NCBI GenBank assembly: GCA_026874595.1
Contig: CM049316.1
Coordinates: 9,104,839-9,168,838, forward strand
Origin: Sipunculus nudus
Lineage: Eukaryota; Annelida; Sipuncula; Golfingiida; Sipunculidae
Direction: 5' to 3'
Length of the DNA stretch: 64,000 bases
Shown: positions 51,016-64,000 of the stretch, one piece after another
How the letters are laid out: every line of letters starts with the position of its first letter
How positions within the stretch are numbered: the first letter of the stretch is position 1
Translations under genes and position numbers: made by a program
Notes under the pieces: model-generated
What the model was told of the DNA's origin: nothing
The model's input: only the letters and a program-made list of their open reading frames with translations
The model's database searches: none

Positions 51016-54000
51016 CCGAGCCTTGTAAATTTACATGCTCTAAGTGCACCCTTGAAATAAAACCCTAGGCGGCTATAAAGATTTCAACATGCACCTTGTA
51101 ATACTAGTGAGAAAATTTGCTTGTTATAAGGAGTTTCTGTTGCACAAAGAATAGAAACGATAATTTATTATTGTGATGTTTATGAATAGTAAAAACATAA
51201 GATGCTGCACAACATTTTTTTTCATTGGTTTATAATACGTGCACAGAGGGCAGCCTTGGTACGATATCTACCTGTACAAAAAATGTACATTTAAACGTGC
51301 ATGTGTGCACCTTCTATTTCGTTTCCTTTTCTAATGTGATGAAAAAGTCGTAAATGTTGTAACCTGTTTTGTCATATTTTGGATTATTTGTCTCATACAA
51401 AAGCAAGGTAAGGCATTATTTTTCACGCTGGCAGTCGGCGGAATAGCTCCTGCACCCTTTGGACCAGAAAGGTTTATACTGCTTCATTTTTTTGAAAAAT
51501 GATCACTGAAAAACATGCGGACACGGGTACTGGGACGTTCCACCAACCCTGTCCACCTGTTAGGGGTTTTTTTTTTCTGGGTTTTTTTTTGTTATTTTTT
51601 TTTGCAAGTCAAAAAACGCTAAAACCTTTGGCCGTAGGACTGAAAGGAAAAAAATATATACTCGACTATTTTGGAAAAAAATAGCTTACCTTTTGTCATT
51701 TTTCTGTTAACAATTTAAAACCAAATATATGAGAAAAGGGTCTTTTTGATAGTAACATCTTACCGCCAATCTTTGAAATGTAGAACAGCCGATTCCGAAA
51801 CTAGTTTCCGATGAATACACAGACGAAAACACCACACACACGTTTTTCATGCATGCATAACGTTTCTACTTCGTTTTCCTAAGAATGTCTGCATAGAAAC
51901 ACAATAAGAGTGTCTGATATAGACTGCAAAAATATGTGGTTTCACGTAATTTCAGTGACCGTGTAGTGAAGTTTCAGTGTAAGGGCAAAGAGGAATGTAA
52001 TTCTATCTTTGATCAAATCTGGATAAAAAAGAAATAAATATGACAGTAACCCGACTGAAAGCCATGGATATCAACTGTCGAAATTTAATACTTATTAAAA
52101 ATCCAAGCAAAGTTCACTTTAATTACAGTCTGGCGTCAACACACATGATAAACGAATGATGCGGGAAAAATAACATATGTTAAGCTATAGAAATTTAAAA
52201 ATTTAAATTTGAAATTCTGGCATCGGTAAATTAAGATTTTAAGCAGGTGTAGTTGGATGCATGTTAACCTGATTACACGTAACTTAAAACAACTTTGTCT
52301 TAAAGCAAGTCCTTTTTTTTTTAAACAGCATGGTACAAATCAGTGCATGAAACAGGTTCAGAACGAAGTTTAAATCAGTTTTCGTGTTCATGCAATGTAT
52401 GCTAAAGGTTAAAAATGTCCGTGTAACACTTTCATTTATATGTATTACTCAAAAGAAAAAGTGTGGCTTTTACAGACCTTTTCAAAACCAGTTGCCCCGA
52501 ATCTAGCATACTTTTCTTGATGTTGTCCATTAATTTCAGTCAACATGTTTTTTATTATATTATATTATATATATGTGTGTGTATATATTTAATTATATAA
52601 AAAAAATTACCTGCCGCAGTCCCACAACGTTCTTCATATAGTTGGGTCCTCCAGAGGAATGATTAAATGCTTGTTTTAAAATGATTAAATAACGACAGTT
52701 TTTTAACCATTTACTGTAGACTTCAAAGTCATCTAAAAGGAAATGGGATTTATAATAACATGCTGCGTTGTCCAATCACTGAGCGCTTTGGCCATAAGTA
52801 TTTCCAATGAATTCCAAATTCTGTAAAATTTGAATGTTATCCACATATTAAACACATCATATATGGTGGAAATTTAATTTCCTGGGTTTAAAATAACGTA
52901 AATGAAAGATTGATAAAGACAGTATACCTCACTTGAAAAAAGAGGAAATCTCAATAGAAATTTTATAAATGAAGTCAGTGTTATGTTTAAGAAATCACTC
53001 TTGGACTATACATAAAAGCCAGTTACAAGAAGCGGGTGCTTCAAGGGTTATATTCCCGTGTGCAAAACGGTGAAATCTCTATATAAGAACCTCAGAGAGA
53101 CACCCTGATGTCTGATGGCTTCTGGGCTATTTCTGGACTGTTCAATGGGAAATCCAGAAATCCACTGAAGTTGAACAATGTGTATTCCTGATTGAAACAC
53201 TTGTTTCTTGTAATAATCTACGTTTCATCACATCTTATATATTTTAGAAATTAATGGCAGATATTGAAATCATGAAAGATACTCTTAAATAATCAGATGT
53301 TTAATCACGTGGAAATGTTAACCGCAACGGAATCTGCAAACGGTATATCTCACCTTCAGAGCCTGTAATTTGATAGGCATCCTGAGTTCTATCATACTTT
53401 ATTATGTATCATGATAAGGAAACAACATTTTCCCAGAGTTCCCGGTACAGTTTTGATATTTCTCTGACAAAAGTACAAGCGGACGATGGTCCATTACTTC
53501 GGAGCGTGAGATATAATGTAACGGAAGTCTATCATATTTCACTGACTGTCGCAGAGAATGTTCGCACAAAGTCCACCCCTCAGCACTTCTGCTGTCGGTT
53601 AGTGTGCCTCTGTCTCATCTATCCCGATCACATTAAAGCACTGGTGATACATCAAGCGAGAAGTAGACGGGTTTAAATTCCGTCTGTCTCAGCCACGATT
53701 GTTAATCATTCTTGAAAGCTCGGTTTACAAGAGATTTCACGTGATTTAGCGCTTTCTCTGTGTAGTTTATTCGCAATTAGTATCATATGTAACCATCATC
53801 TATAACTGCGAATAACTAAGTATATGCATATATATAGCCACTGTTTCAAGTTACCCTCCTATAGAGTTTGCCAATATTAGCATTAAATCATCATAATACC
53901 TTTCGCGATTCCGGGTATAATGTTTTATTATTGTAATAGATTTTAACAAAATATTTTTACATCAGATTTTGTTATTACAGTAAATTCTATACTTTACAAT

Positions 54001-54479
54001 ATGTTTTCGTATAATATTTAGATCATTTGATGAAAAATAAGGTATGGCTAAAAATAACTTTTCAGAAACGTATTTAGGTATACATAAACGTCCCTAAACC
54101 TTTATCCAGTATGCTAAATGCCCACAGTGTCACACACACGCATACAGCTGTGAATAACCACATTTCCAAGTTTCTGTCCTTTCTATATTTAAGGTTTTTT
54201 TTAAATATTCAAATGCAGACAAGAAAACATCGGGATCAGAAGAAATAAAGATTTAATAAAAGATCGGAGTTATCAGTCATAACGAGTAAAAAAGGCAGTT
54301 TCAATAGACTGGCTCTATTCTACCCTGGTGTACCATGTGAAACCCTGTGTTGCCACACTGCGCAGAATCGGACTCACAAGGGCTGGTTAGAGTTGTGGAC
54401 GTCAAAATATGCCACCCACAATACACTGGGACGTCTAAATACACCACACTGCCTAACTGGAAGAGGTTCGTTTTGAGTA
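51016..54479. other. Unique AT-rich sequence, nothing recognised
   Basis: T runs at about 51567-51604 and a TA/TG-rich stretch at about 52555-52590. The 90-codon frame at 53404-53676 has no domain or splice context. GGGTTTAAATTCCG at about 53669 resembles a B box without an A box. Confidence 0.35.
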
Positions 54480-57400
54480 GAAACTGCCGCTAGGGTTTTG
54501 CATTGTCTGCTTATAATTTCTTAATTAATAAGGTGACAGGGTCATAATAATATTCATGAGAAAAAGCAGTTAATGGATGGTTGTTGTCAATAATATATGC
54601 ATTATTAAAACGATAATTTGTTTTAATTTTTAGAGTTGTTAAACATAATCTCAACTAAAATAACATTATTGGTTATCTACTCTGTAATATGTTGTAAAAA
54701 AAAAACAAATGGTGTCCTAAATGCTTGTTTTGGACTGATTGGAAGTTTAGTTTCACTGCATGTGGGCCAGCACTGTTGAAAAACAAATGCAATTAGCCCC
54801 TTTGCTTACACCTGTTAGCTAAAAAAATGACCGAAGTCGGGGATAGGAAAATTGTATATCAGAATTTATAGTTGTAAAGTTGTGTTAAAGCGACTTCAGG
54901 ACTTTAACCGATGTTACAAATGAAGTTATATCAGCCTATATATTCTCTTTGCATAAATATTCCTCCGTAGGAAAATCCCGTTTTCTATTCTGACCTTTCA
55001 GATGAAGTTCCTTACATGGTTGAGAGACAGAAGACATTATCGTGACTGTTAGGAAGCCCAAATATCTTACTACATCCGATCGTGACTTTAGCATCACTTC
55101 ATGTCAAAATAGAGTATTATTATCACAAAGCTTACATTTTGTGAAAAAGTATTTTGGACCGTCCGAAATACGGACCGCTCATTAATATATGGTTATATTT
55201 CATAATTAGTCAAATACAGCGCCACCTATGGGCCGTTCCCTTTAAGACGAAGGACATAGGCTCCATGTTTACATATATGGTCTTCAGATATATTTAGAAT
55301 TCATTGACACTTTTGAAAATAATTACTATGTAATCATTCGTATAACTGATGTGATAGTTTTCATTACTGCTGTGCTCAGCTGAATAAGGATAAAGATAAA
55401 GGGACCGTCCACCTATAAGGAGATTAAAAGATAATAATAAAAAAAACAATCGGCAGCTTTCATGAACATCATTTAATTTAATACATTCTGTGTGCGGCAG
55501 GAATCAAGCACTATCAAAATAGCGGATCGAATGAAGCGTTTAATTGTTTTAATACCGAGCAAAATTAATATACAGGCGTGAACCGATATTCTGTTTACTG
55601 AAACCTATCTCCTTAATAGGTTTGTATGGTTCTTTATAAAGCGGCACACCTGGGAATAAGGTTTGATAACGAGGGATATTTACACGGGGACATTAAATGT
55701 AAATGCGACTCATAAACCTTTCCACTCATACAAACAGGCACTCAGCCAAGATTAAGGTGGGCACTAGCGCAGATGTTATTCTATTAATATAATGTTTACT
55801 CGGAAATGTCGCCGACGTTGGATGGGTAAGAGAGACGGATGTCCAGCTGGCGGAGTAACCATCTCACAAGTCGCCCTCTAGGGGGCCCTGTACGAGGTGT
55901 CCGGGAGACAGCCGGCTGAATTACTGCCCGACCGACGGCGGGATAAGCTTATTCTGAATTGATTGGACTGCCGTCCGAGACCACTCGTTTATATTAATTG
56001 CTGCTTTTGCCGTGCACTTTGACAGGAACAATCTGGCAAGCCATGAAGAGATTTATTTATTGGTGATTGTACCCACTAAGGGCTGTGCTATCACATGTGA
56101 TCAGCTAACTAGTTACTGACAGCTCCTTAATAGCATGATCTTAAAAAAATCTTATCGGACAACAGCATCTGAGATGATATGTCTGTTGGCTGACCCTGAT
56201 AAGCACATGCGGTCAGGTCGAGAGCTATGAGAGAACGAGAGATGAAATCAGAAAACATATCAGACTACAATGAGAGGGGTAGTTAATAAGTTAAAGAGAG
56301 ACCCTTTCACACACAATTAAGGCGTAATTATTAGTTTTCCTGAACTGAAATTGACCACAAGTCAATAAATCAAGTTCCCTTATTTTACCAGATTAAATTT
56401 AAATTAAATTTAGTCAATTTCAGTCACATAAGCGTTCGACACAGGGTTATGATATAGTTGACCTCAATTCACTCTCAAATCAGTAAATTCTGCATGGACA
56501 GTAAAAGTAAAACACACAATTTCCATGTAAATGCACGGACCGTGTTCATTTCTAATTGACCTAACCCAAACACATACATTTATTGGGATCCATGGGGACA
56601 TTGGTGCTCTTTCTTACAATGTTCTATTTACCTAAGTCACAAATCAAAAAGGTAATTTCTGTAAGCGGAACATAATTGTCCACTAATTTCACAATATGAT
56701 GAATAAAATCCATTCACGGTCATTAGTAGATTAATCCAAGGGGACAAGTTAAAGTTTCGTAAAATTTAGCACAACTTTATTATGTATACTCTTAATGCAA
56801 ATGTAATTTACAAAGATAAACGACAGAGAAACTTTTGTGAAAATGTTTTCTAATAATTTTATCGTTTTCACTACAGCATTCATGTAGTTGAATTATATAT
56901 ACTGCATACAGTAGGGGACTTATAGATGAAATGAAACATTTGCGATATTGCCAAAGTTTCTCCGCCAATCTTCACAGCTCATCGGCTGCATGGACACGGA
57001 ACCATACTGTGAGGACCTTTATCCCTGACTCTTTATACAACTACTTAAGTCATTTGTCACATGTGTATTGAGTGATATATGGATATATCTGATTAACTGT
57101 TTAATTTGTTTAACTGTTTCATGAGAAAAGTAATATTAGTTTGACTCTAACTGATAGCTGCTTTACCTTAAAAGGTATTGTTTGATAATTATAGATTGAG
57201 TAAATCCATAAAACCTAGTCTTTTACCTCTAAAGACCGCCTTTTACGAGACATTTTACGCGAAAATATGACAACAGCTGACCATGTTATTTTGGGGGATA
57301 TAAAATATTTTGTATGATATCCTGTACATAGTTATAGTAGCTGGCATATTTAGGGATATTAATTATGTCATATTTAACAAAGGGTATCCAAGGCAACAAA

Positions 57401-57888
57401 ATGCTTCCTCATGGAAACAATTAGCAGGCAATCGCGCCTTACGGTTTCAGGCCTATAACTAATACGCGCATGCACGCCGTTTTACGACCTTAAGGTCAGG
57501 TTAACGTAATATATACACGTTGCGATGTAATGTGCATGGGAAATCGACCAGAACAGAGACTATAGGCTGTGATGTGATTGGCTGGTGCACAGTGTGACAT
57601 CACAGGCAAATTTTAGGAATGACTTAAATCTGGCAATACATGTTTTTATTCTTCCCTGAAAGTTTGGGGCCTGAAAATGTCAGAAATACTAAGCTTTTGA
57701 TTGGATCTAGAATTTACAGTCACATGGGATTTCCCTGTGTGCGACGTCACTGCCAAGTATAGACAGTGCTCATGCCAGTAGTTTTTGAACAAATCACATA
57801 ACTTCATGTTTTTTTTTTTGTGGAAAATAAATAGAAAAATGTTTATCCTCCAGGAACTGCATTGGTTTATTTTATGTAAAATCTATAT
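54480..57888. other. Unique sequence, possible regulatory DNA
   Basis: No open frame of note occurs here at all, unlike the rest of the window. The stretch at about 55590-56110 has a complex, low-repeat composition with homeodomain-type TTAAT/ATTAA words, GGCGCCAC-like and CCGTCC segments, and GATAAGC. It is the sort of sequence found in conserved non-coding elements. This is a guess from texture; cross-species alignment is needed. Confidence 0.25.
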
Positions 57889-58101
57889 TAATATTTTTTT
57901 ACATAGGCAACTGTCATATATTATAAAATAATGAGATTTTGAATACGTTTGCTTGACCTTAATATTTTTTTTCATAGGCAATTGTGTTATATGATAATAT
58001 AATAAGATTTGGAATACGTTTGCTTGACCTTAATATTTTTTCTCAAAGGCAAACGTGTTATATGATAATATTATAAGATATTGGAACACGTTTTCTTGAC
58101 C
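57889..58101. repeat. 71-bp tandem repeat, three copies
   Basis: Monomers start with TAATATTTTTTT at 57889, 57960 and 58031 and end in TTGACCT. Shared internal words are AGGCAA, TATATTATAA-like and GAATACGTTTGCTTGACCT (GAACACGTTTTCTTGACCT in the third). The first two are closer to each other than to the third. Confidence 0.9.
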
Positions 58102-60678
58102 TTTATGCAAGAAATACAAAAACATGCGCAGTAAGTCAGTCCCGAACAGATCCTGATCTGTCGGTTTCTTTTGTGGATGGACATTTTCCATTCTCTTTAA
58201 AGCGTATAATATATTTTAGATGGTTCGAAGATTTACTCATTTGGGGAAGGTATTTGCTATGACCTGCAGGCTGGCCAAAAATAAATAAATACTGTCCAAG
58301 CATTGTGACGGAAAAATTGTGAGAATTAATGATGTTCGTGTGTTAATGGCCAGGTTGACGTTGCCGCAGACAGTATGACGGCGCAGATAGAAGGACCACT
58401 GGCTGAAGTCAGACTCAAAAGACGACACTAGTGATAAAAAGTAGCAGGATGGTGAATGCAGATCTATAGTAAAAGATATATCTGGGGAGGTTGCATATAA
58501 CTCCCATAACTTTCTCCTGAATGAGTGTTTCCAGAAAATTAACTAAAAAACACCCGACTCGTTTTGTCAGTTTCAGTAATATCACAGGGGTAGTTAGTTC
58601 CCGGATCATTGTTATAGTATATATCTGAATTTGAAAAAGCAGTTATCCTTTACCATTGCCGCGATGTCAGGTTTGTAAATGACACGCATAGACTTGCAAA
58701 ATGGTTCGAGCGCTTCTATAGTCGACATCATAATGCGTCAGTTTTTCTGCCTATACGTTGTTTATGATTATGAATTATTGTGTACGATTTATGTATTATA
58801 TGTGTGTATACATTTAAATCTTATGTGCATTTCCCATTCAGTTTTGACAAAAGTAATTATGTAAAATAGAGTTATAATTTCTACATGCGACTGTCGACAT
58901 TTGCGTTTTATACTGTACGCAAAATGGCAACCCCAATGAACAGTCGATTTATTTGCAAGATCAGGTTGTTATATAAGAGCATGCTACAGAAATGTGCTTT
59001 GTGGATAGTTTCAAGGAGCGATTTTGGTAACCATTCGTCGTAGTAGAAGCCAAATAAATGCCCCCGGATGGCCATGCCCTCGCCCGGAGATTATAGTAAT
59101 CTAGGATGTTGAAACATTGAGATCTCTCTATTCGTCAAACAGTCAGTAGTTGCTCAGTTTTTTTTTAGCAGCGATGGAGATGGAAGTCAGGGTACGAACA
59201 ATTTAACGGCCATTTTCATTGACTGTAAGTTAAGAAGTAAAATTGTCTTTATTTTGTGCGTTTCAGGAACTTCTAAACAGCACCATGCACGGCTATAACA
59301 TACAAATACGAATTACCTGTTTTTTTTACCATTTTTGTTAAGTTTTACGACTAAAGCATATGAAGAACTGATTCTAGGTTTATTTCCTTAAGAATACGTT
59401 TCTGTAGGATTCTATTGGAAATAAGAATCCCTTGAATATATATAACCCCGTAGGTATCCTCAAAATTGACTTTGAGATTTTTTTACTTTCTGCAGTATAT
59501 CTGTAACTTGGATGTATAGTAGTACAGGGTTGTGTGGGAGTTGGGTTCATGTTATACAGACCCCTATCCGCTTTCGTGTATCTATTTATCTTATGTAACA
59601 AGACCTGTCACACCTGTTAGGCCAAAGTGCCGTTAAAAACAAGTTTAATGATACCTAAAGGAGAAAATACACCATAAGATGCGTGCGTCGGGTTGTACCA
59701 GCTCACCTCGGGTTTAAGTAGGGTACTAGTTGGATAGTAAAAGTGTCTTCTGTGACATCAGTAGACGGGTTGCCGAGACGGCTAAAGCCTCCAGCTATCA
59801 ATGACGATTATCGCACCAGAAAAAGCTGGTCTGAACAAGAGATCTGGTCCGGGCATGGACTTTCACTATGTATAGGTGTATATTTATAGTACTTTAATAT
59901 CGGCAGCGTCTGCCGTGGTTTCCTGTGCGTGCTCCATGTCTGTGGTGGTTATATACCATCCAGGCGTCATTATGTAGCATCTTTGGTTGTCATATTGATC
60001 AGAATTCGCCCTGGGCTATCTTTAATGAGGTGCCTTATATATCTGGCCTTTAAGCAAACTGTCATTCAGTGGCGTCGTTTGTGCTGTTGGTGTACATGAT
60101 CATATAACATCCCTTGCAGTCATTGAAAAAAAATCTAGGGGTTGTGCACTACACAAGGAAAAAAACACAGTACACTCATTCACATGCTTTTTCAATGGTT
60201 TTTGGTTCCATTCATTCATGGCCCGGTATATTGGATATCTAATGGTTTAATTTCATGTGTGCGTGTTTAATAAATATTGCAATATTGAAGAATTCATAAT
60301 CTTTCCACCAGTTAGAAAAGACTGAGCGGATCGTCCTGAAATCCGGCATGTTAACATCATATACGGTGATTTTTCTTAAAACCTGGCTGGGTAGCGAAGT
60401 TTTCAAAAATGTCTGTTCGGGATTGTCATATATAATCTTGGTTGGACGGTAGTGACACCTTTATTTACAGCATCAATTTGCGATTAGTTTGTTTACGATC
60501 ACATGTATACTGCATGCCGTCTCTTGACGATCCCATTTTATCTAGGGTTATTTCCACATGGATAGTGCCTAGCTGAAGGTAAAACCGATTAACATTATGA
60601 AAACACAGTGATAATTCATGGTAGATGAGAACTCCTGTGTACTTTTAAACAGATTAAAAAAAATTATTTCACAGATAC
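58102..60678. other. Unique sequence with one weak tRNA-like segment
   Basis: At about 59768-59793 TTGCCGAGACGGCTAAAGCC resembles a Leu/Ser-type A box, without a clear B box. No gene recognised; short frames of 61-73 codons lack domains. Confidence 0.35.
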
Positions 60679-60702
60679 AAAATTGCCTCACGAAGCAATT
60701 TT
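60679..60702. repeat. Perfect 8-bp hairpin
   Basis: AAAATTGC, loop CTCACGAA, GCAATTTT. Short, and could be chance in AT-rich DNA. Confidence 0.6.
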
Positions 60703-61269
60703 CCGTACCAAGAACCAATTTTGAGGTGAACAATCAAATGGAGGCAATCAAGCTCTGAAAAGAGTTTTTAACAAATATGTCTCTATCACAGAAAAGTGAT
60801 TTGGTACAAGGTTTTAGAGATTTGCATACTCTTTTTTCGCTTAAAGATATCATTAACATCTATACACTAAATGCTTGCCCCTTTTAAATAATGCTGATTA
60901 CAGTCATTTTGTGAGAAACGCACTTTATACCACGAACCTTCAATTACTTATAATCTACTAGGGTTTGAGTGAAGCATCTAACAAACCACAGGTTATTTGT
61001 GATTCTAGTAAAGCGTAATGCCCAACATCACTGAGAGTATTCCAACACACAGATAAAGAAATTACGTTTCGGGCATCGTAAACTTCTATTTGGAACACAG
61101 TAGTCTGGGCTCTCCAAATCGACCTGCCACTTCCCCTCTGTCTGTGTCTCATAACGGTATAATTGAATCCATCCATCTTCCTTCATGTACGTGCTCACTA
61201 GATACTAGACGCTCCCTCTCCAGGAAGACTTATTTTATCAAGCAAGCCAAAACTGTAAACCGTATAACG
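60703..61269. other. Unique sequence upstream of the LINE relic
   Basis: Two overlapping short frames on opposite strands (60958-61176 and 61090-61278) show no domain. The LINE similarity by eye starts only at about 61270. Confidence 0.35.
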
Positions 61270-62470
61270 GTTCAATAATCTGGTCCTATCGTTACAAAGT
61301 GCAGGAGTACAGCAATTAAAACTGTTTCTAATGGAATGATTTTGAATCTGAACTGTTCGGTGCTAATAATGGTGTACGCCAAGGGGGTGTATTATCCCCC
61401 CCCCCTTCTGTTTAATATTTACATGGACGAGCTTTTAAAACGTCTCACAAATAAATGAATAGGATGTTATATTGGAAATTATTTTGCTGGTGCTGTTGGC
61501 TATGCGGACGATCCTACGCTCTTATGTCCGACTCGGACGGGGCTTCAACAGATGGTTTAAGAGTATGAATCGTATGCTGAAGAATTTGATATTTTATATA
61601 ACGCAAAGAAAACAAAATGTTTTTTTAACAGGGTGTATCCAGCTAGATCAGATAAGATCGTTTTAAATGGTGTTTCCCTAGAATGGCAGGATTCTGTACA
61701 GTACTTGGAGGATACAGTAACTTGGAACTTGTTAGATAAGAATGACGTCTTCGGTAAAAGAATAAAATTTATTGCAAGCTTTAACACCTTAACGGCGAAT
61801 TTCGGATGTCTGTCTAGCAAGGTTAAGAACAGGCTATTTCACTCTTATTGTTGTTTCTTTTACGGCTGTCAAACCTGGTTATTAAAGCATAAGTCAATAG
61901 ATCGGTTAAGTACATCATATAATAAGGCTCTGCGTCACCTATGGCACTTACCATATATATACTTCGCGCAAGAATATTGTACATGGATTGGCGGGCTCTC
62001 CGGCTCTGATAAATATAATCAGCTCACGCTTTATAAATTTATCTGAACATGCAGGATGTTGTAAGTGACTTTGTAAATTTTCTGACAAACAGAGCTCCTT
62101 ATACCTCAGTTGGTGTACTTGGAGGCAACTTGCGATATCTGGAAAGTCAGAAGCACAACCATGGGATACAACGCGACATTAGAAATATAAAGATACTTAA
62201 GAGACAGTTGATGATGGTAACAACATCCATTAATTTAGATTTACTGTCAGATTTGATAGAATGCAAAGATGGGATATGTACCTCACATTTGACCTCTGAT
62301 GAGGTTAAAACGCTAATTGATTTATTATCAACCGATTTTGTATGGACTGAACGTTCATATTTCTTTCCTTCTTTCTGTATATCTTTCATTTATTTCATAT
62401 TTCTTTTCATTGCATATAATGTACTGTACTTCATAATGTACTGTACTGAATAAAGATATATATTATTAGT
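61270..62470 (+). mobile_element. Decayed 5'-truncated LINE (non-LTR retrotransposon), reverse-transcriptase end
   Basis: Reverse-transcriptase motifs are readable: NGVRQGGVLS at 61368-61397 and the catalytic box YADD at about 61502-61513. Then comes a thumb/C-terminal stretch typical of LINE ORF2 (a CQTWLLK segment and ALRHLWHLPY near 61866-61955), and a 3' end with AATAAA at 62449-62454. The copy is dead. In-frame stops occur at about 61307, 61319, 61456 and 61558. A C run of 10 at 61396-61405 shifts the frame, and another frameshift separates the open segments 61633-62046 and 62049-62453. About 1.2 kb of the 3' part remains, the usual outcome of 5'-truncated insertion. Clade not fixed; an I/Nimb- or CR1-like group is possible. 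Confidence 0.85.
61633..62453 (+). pseudogene. LINE ORF2 C-terminal remnant in two open segments
   Basis: Segment one (61633-62046) continues from the YADD box and carries the LINE thumb-like region with conserved Trp and Cys residues. Segment two (62049-62453) is in another register and reads as a hydrophilic C-terminal region (SDEVKTLIDLLSTDFVW) before a hydrophobic tail that is probably 3' untranslated sequence read through. Neither can be a functional protein. Confidence 0.75.
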
Positions 62471-64000
62471 TAACAGAATTCTTTTATACACGAATTACTT
62501 TATGTTACACCCTAAAAAATTATTTTTGTTTTTATCTCTTGCAAAGTAATCCCCGCGCATCACGAATGTATATTGATAATTAATGTCTCTCCGAACATAA
62601 AATTGCTGAATAAACTAAAAAGGGAAGAATTTTTTTTTATATTGATAACCGTACCCTCGTCTCTAAAGGACACAAAAAAGCATGTTTGTGTCATTTTAAA
62701 GAGGCCAATTCCAATATGTGGCGTATGTTAAGTGAAGATAATACCTTGTACATTTTTTATATAAAAAAAACTAGAAAACGCCTACACACAGGCTGTTTGT
62801 GTTGATTATATTCACGTGTTTATAACATGCGGGGCTCCACCTAAAAAATACAAATACGTTCAACAACGACATCTGACGGCGAGTAAGATGTCGTTGGCCT
62901 TTCAGCTTCAGCAAATATGGAACCATTCACCTTCAGTTGCATGGTTTTCTGTTTGTCAGTTAACACTGGTGCACCTACCGTTTTTACCAACAGCTTGTAG
63001 GCCTAGATATAAATAGGTTCATGCATTATAAGAAATTTCCATAAAAGGAATAACGTACAGTTCATTTAAATATGTCCACAGAGTAAGCAAGTAATCTGAT
63101 AAATTCTACATCGAAGGTAATAACTGGCTTTAAAGGGACACTTCTGTAATATAGTTTATATTATCGCCAGACCTACTCATGGTAGAAAAGACACCAGAAT
63201 AACGCTCCTATTAATTATGCAGGTAGACTTTTACTTTAATGTGGAGCTGATGCTGTTATAGTATTTACAATTTAGACGGAATATGACTGATCGCTTTCAA
63301 AAACAAACCCCTAATATTAAGGCTTATGAAAGCTTCAGAATGAATATCATTTATCACGAATCAAAAAACACATGCAGCAGGCCACGTAAAATTACTATCA
63401 CTGGCTGCATGATGATATATACTTAAACCCCGGAGTCTCAGCTGCGAAAGCCAAAAGGACTTATTTCTCTCTTCCCGACAATGTAGTTGTATTTCAGTCA
63501 GATTAAAGCCAATGGATTAACCCTTTAACTGAATGTAGGGCAATTGCCTACAAATTTAATTCTTAGGTCCAATGGTTTATTCACAAGGTCATGTCCCAGC
63601 CTTCATTACAAAGTTTTCAATTCATCATGAAGCATTCGAACGCCCACGTATCTAATCAAGTGTTTCAGAGCCCGATGAGAAAGGGACTACTTTCAAACGC
63701 GCCGAGTCAGTGGTTTATTGCTCAGACGCATGCGCAGGTGGCAAGAAAAATTTAACCTCCTGTATGAATGGCGGTAATTCTAGCTGTGATTGTGCAATTC
63801 CTGGGACGGCGCCCCCTCACAGCATTTATAATTCATAAAAGGAAATTTGAATCATTGTGGGTTGCGTGTTTCTGGTGAAACTTCGTGAAAGAGATTGTAA
63901 AAGAAGAAATCATGCGTGTAATTCTATTTTCAGTAGAATAAAGCTACCTTTCAGACGCAATTAGACATCTTTAGTGACCTCAGGGTAATTTTCGCTGATG
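62471..64000. other. Unique sequence, nothing recognised
   Basis: AT-rich. A 66-codon frame at 62816-63016 has no domain. GGACGGCGCCCCCTCA at about 63803 is a small GC-rich segment. No RNA gene or repeat recognised. Confidence 0.4.

Noticed and set aside
53655-53690. tRNA gene suggested by GGGTTTAAATTCCG
   Set aside because: No A box at the right distance and no cloverleaf.

Overview
This is a gene-poor, repeat-rich stretch of animal nuclear DNA. I see no intact protein-coding gene, no operon-like packing and no convincing intact tRNA or rRNA gene. The composition is AT-rich, with many dinucleotide microsatellites, minisatellites, hAT-like short elements ending in a GGATCC-bearing inverted repeat, a decayed LINE reverse transcriptase and hairpin-ended dispersed repeats. 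That style suggests a lophotrochozoan invertebrate, most likely a bivalve mollusc. The assignment is an inference from repeat style; no marker gene fixes the species. Nearly every long open frame is random or is forced by a simple repeat.

Layout. 0-7.7 kb is a mosaic of two unclassified repeat families. R1 has two plus-strand and two minus-strand copies. One R1 copy is split by a 189-bp inverted-repeat element (1168-1356) with a 5-bp target duplication, and the unoccupied site survives in a paralogous copy near 5345-5395. The other plus-strand copy is split by about 2.07 kb of family R2, which has degenerate internal repeats of about 300 bp and a hairpin-like tail. A second R2 copy lies inverted at 50.5-51.0 kb. 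7.7-22.8 kb is mostly unique sequence with CT and AT microsatellites, a 400-bp pyrimidine tract (14.53-14.94 kb) and some GC-richer islands that could be regulatory.

22.88-26.45 kb is a 3.6-kb array of about 110 monomers of 32-33 bp. Part of it has been duplicated as a block of about 1.16 kb with a 1254-bp offset. 28.7-30.8 kb holds a second minisatellite with a 26-bp unit, stop-free over long stretches in all three plus frames; its 293-codon open frame is the longest in the window. 31-61 kb is mainly unique non-coding sequence with scattered hAT-like fragments, a GC-rich SINE-like block (35.4-35.9 kb), tRNA-like retroposon heads, hairpins, homopolymer G/C tracts, a 71-bp triple repeat (57.89-58.10 kb) and a few exon-like segments with good splice signals (43.43 and 46.18 kb). 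61.27-62.47 kb is a 5'-truncated, frameshifted LINE reverse-transcriptase relic. The last 1.5 kb shows nothing recognisable.

The genes do not work together in any visible way. The clearest story is repeat dynamics: nested insertions, tandem amplification, block duplication and homopolymer growth. If there is something new here, the best candidates are the two minisatellites, the R1/R2 mosaic and the exon-like cluster at 42.7-43.6 kb.
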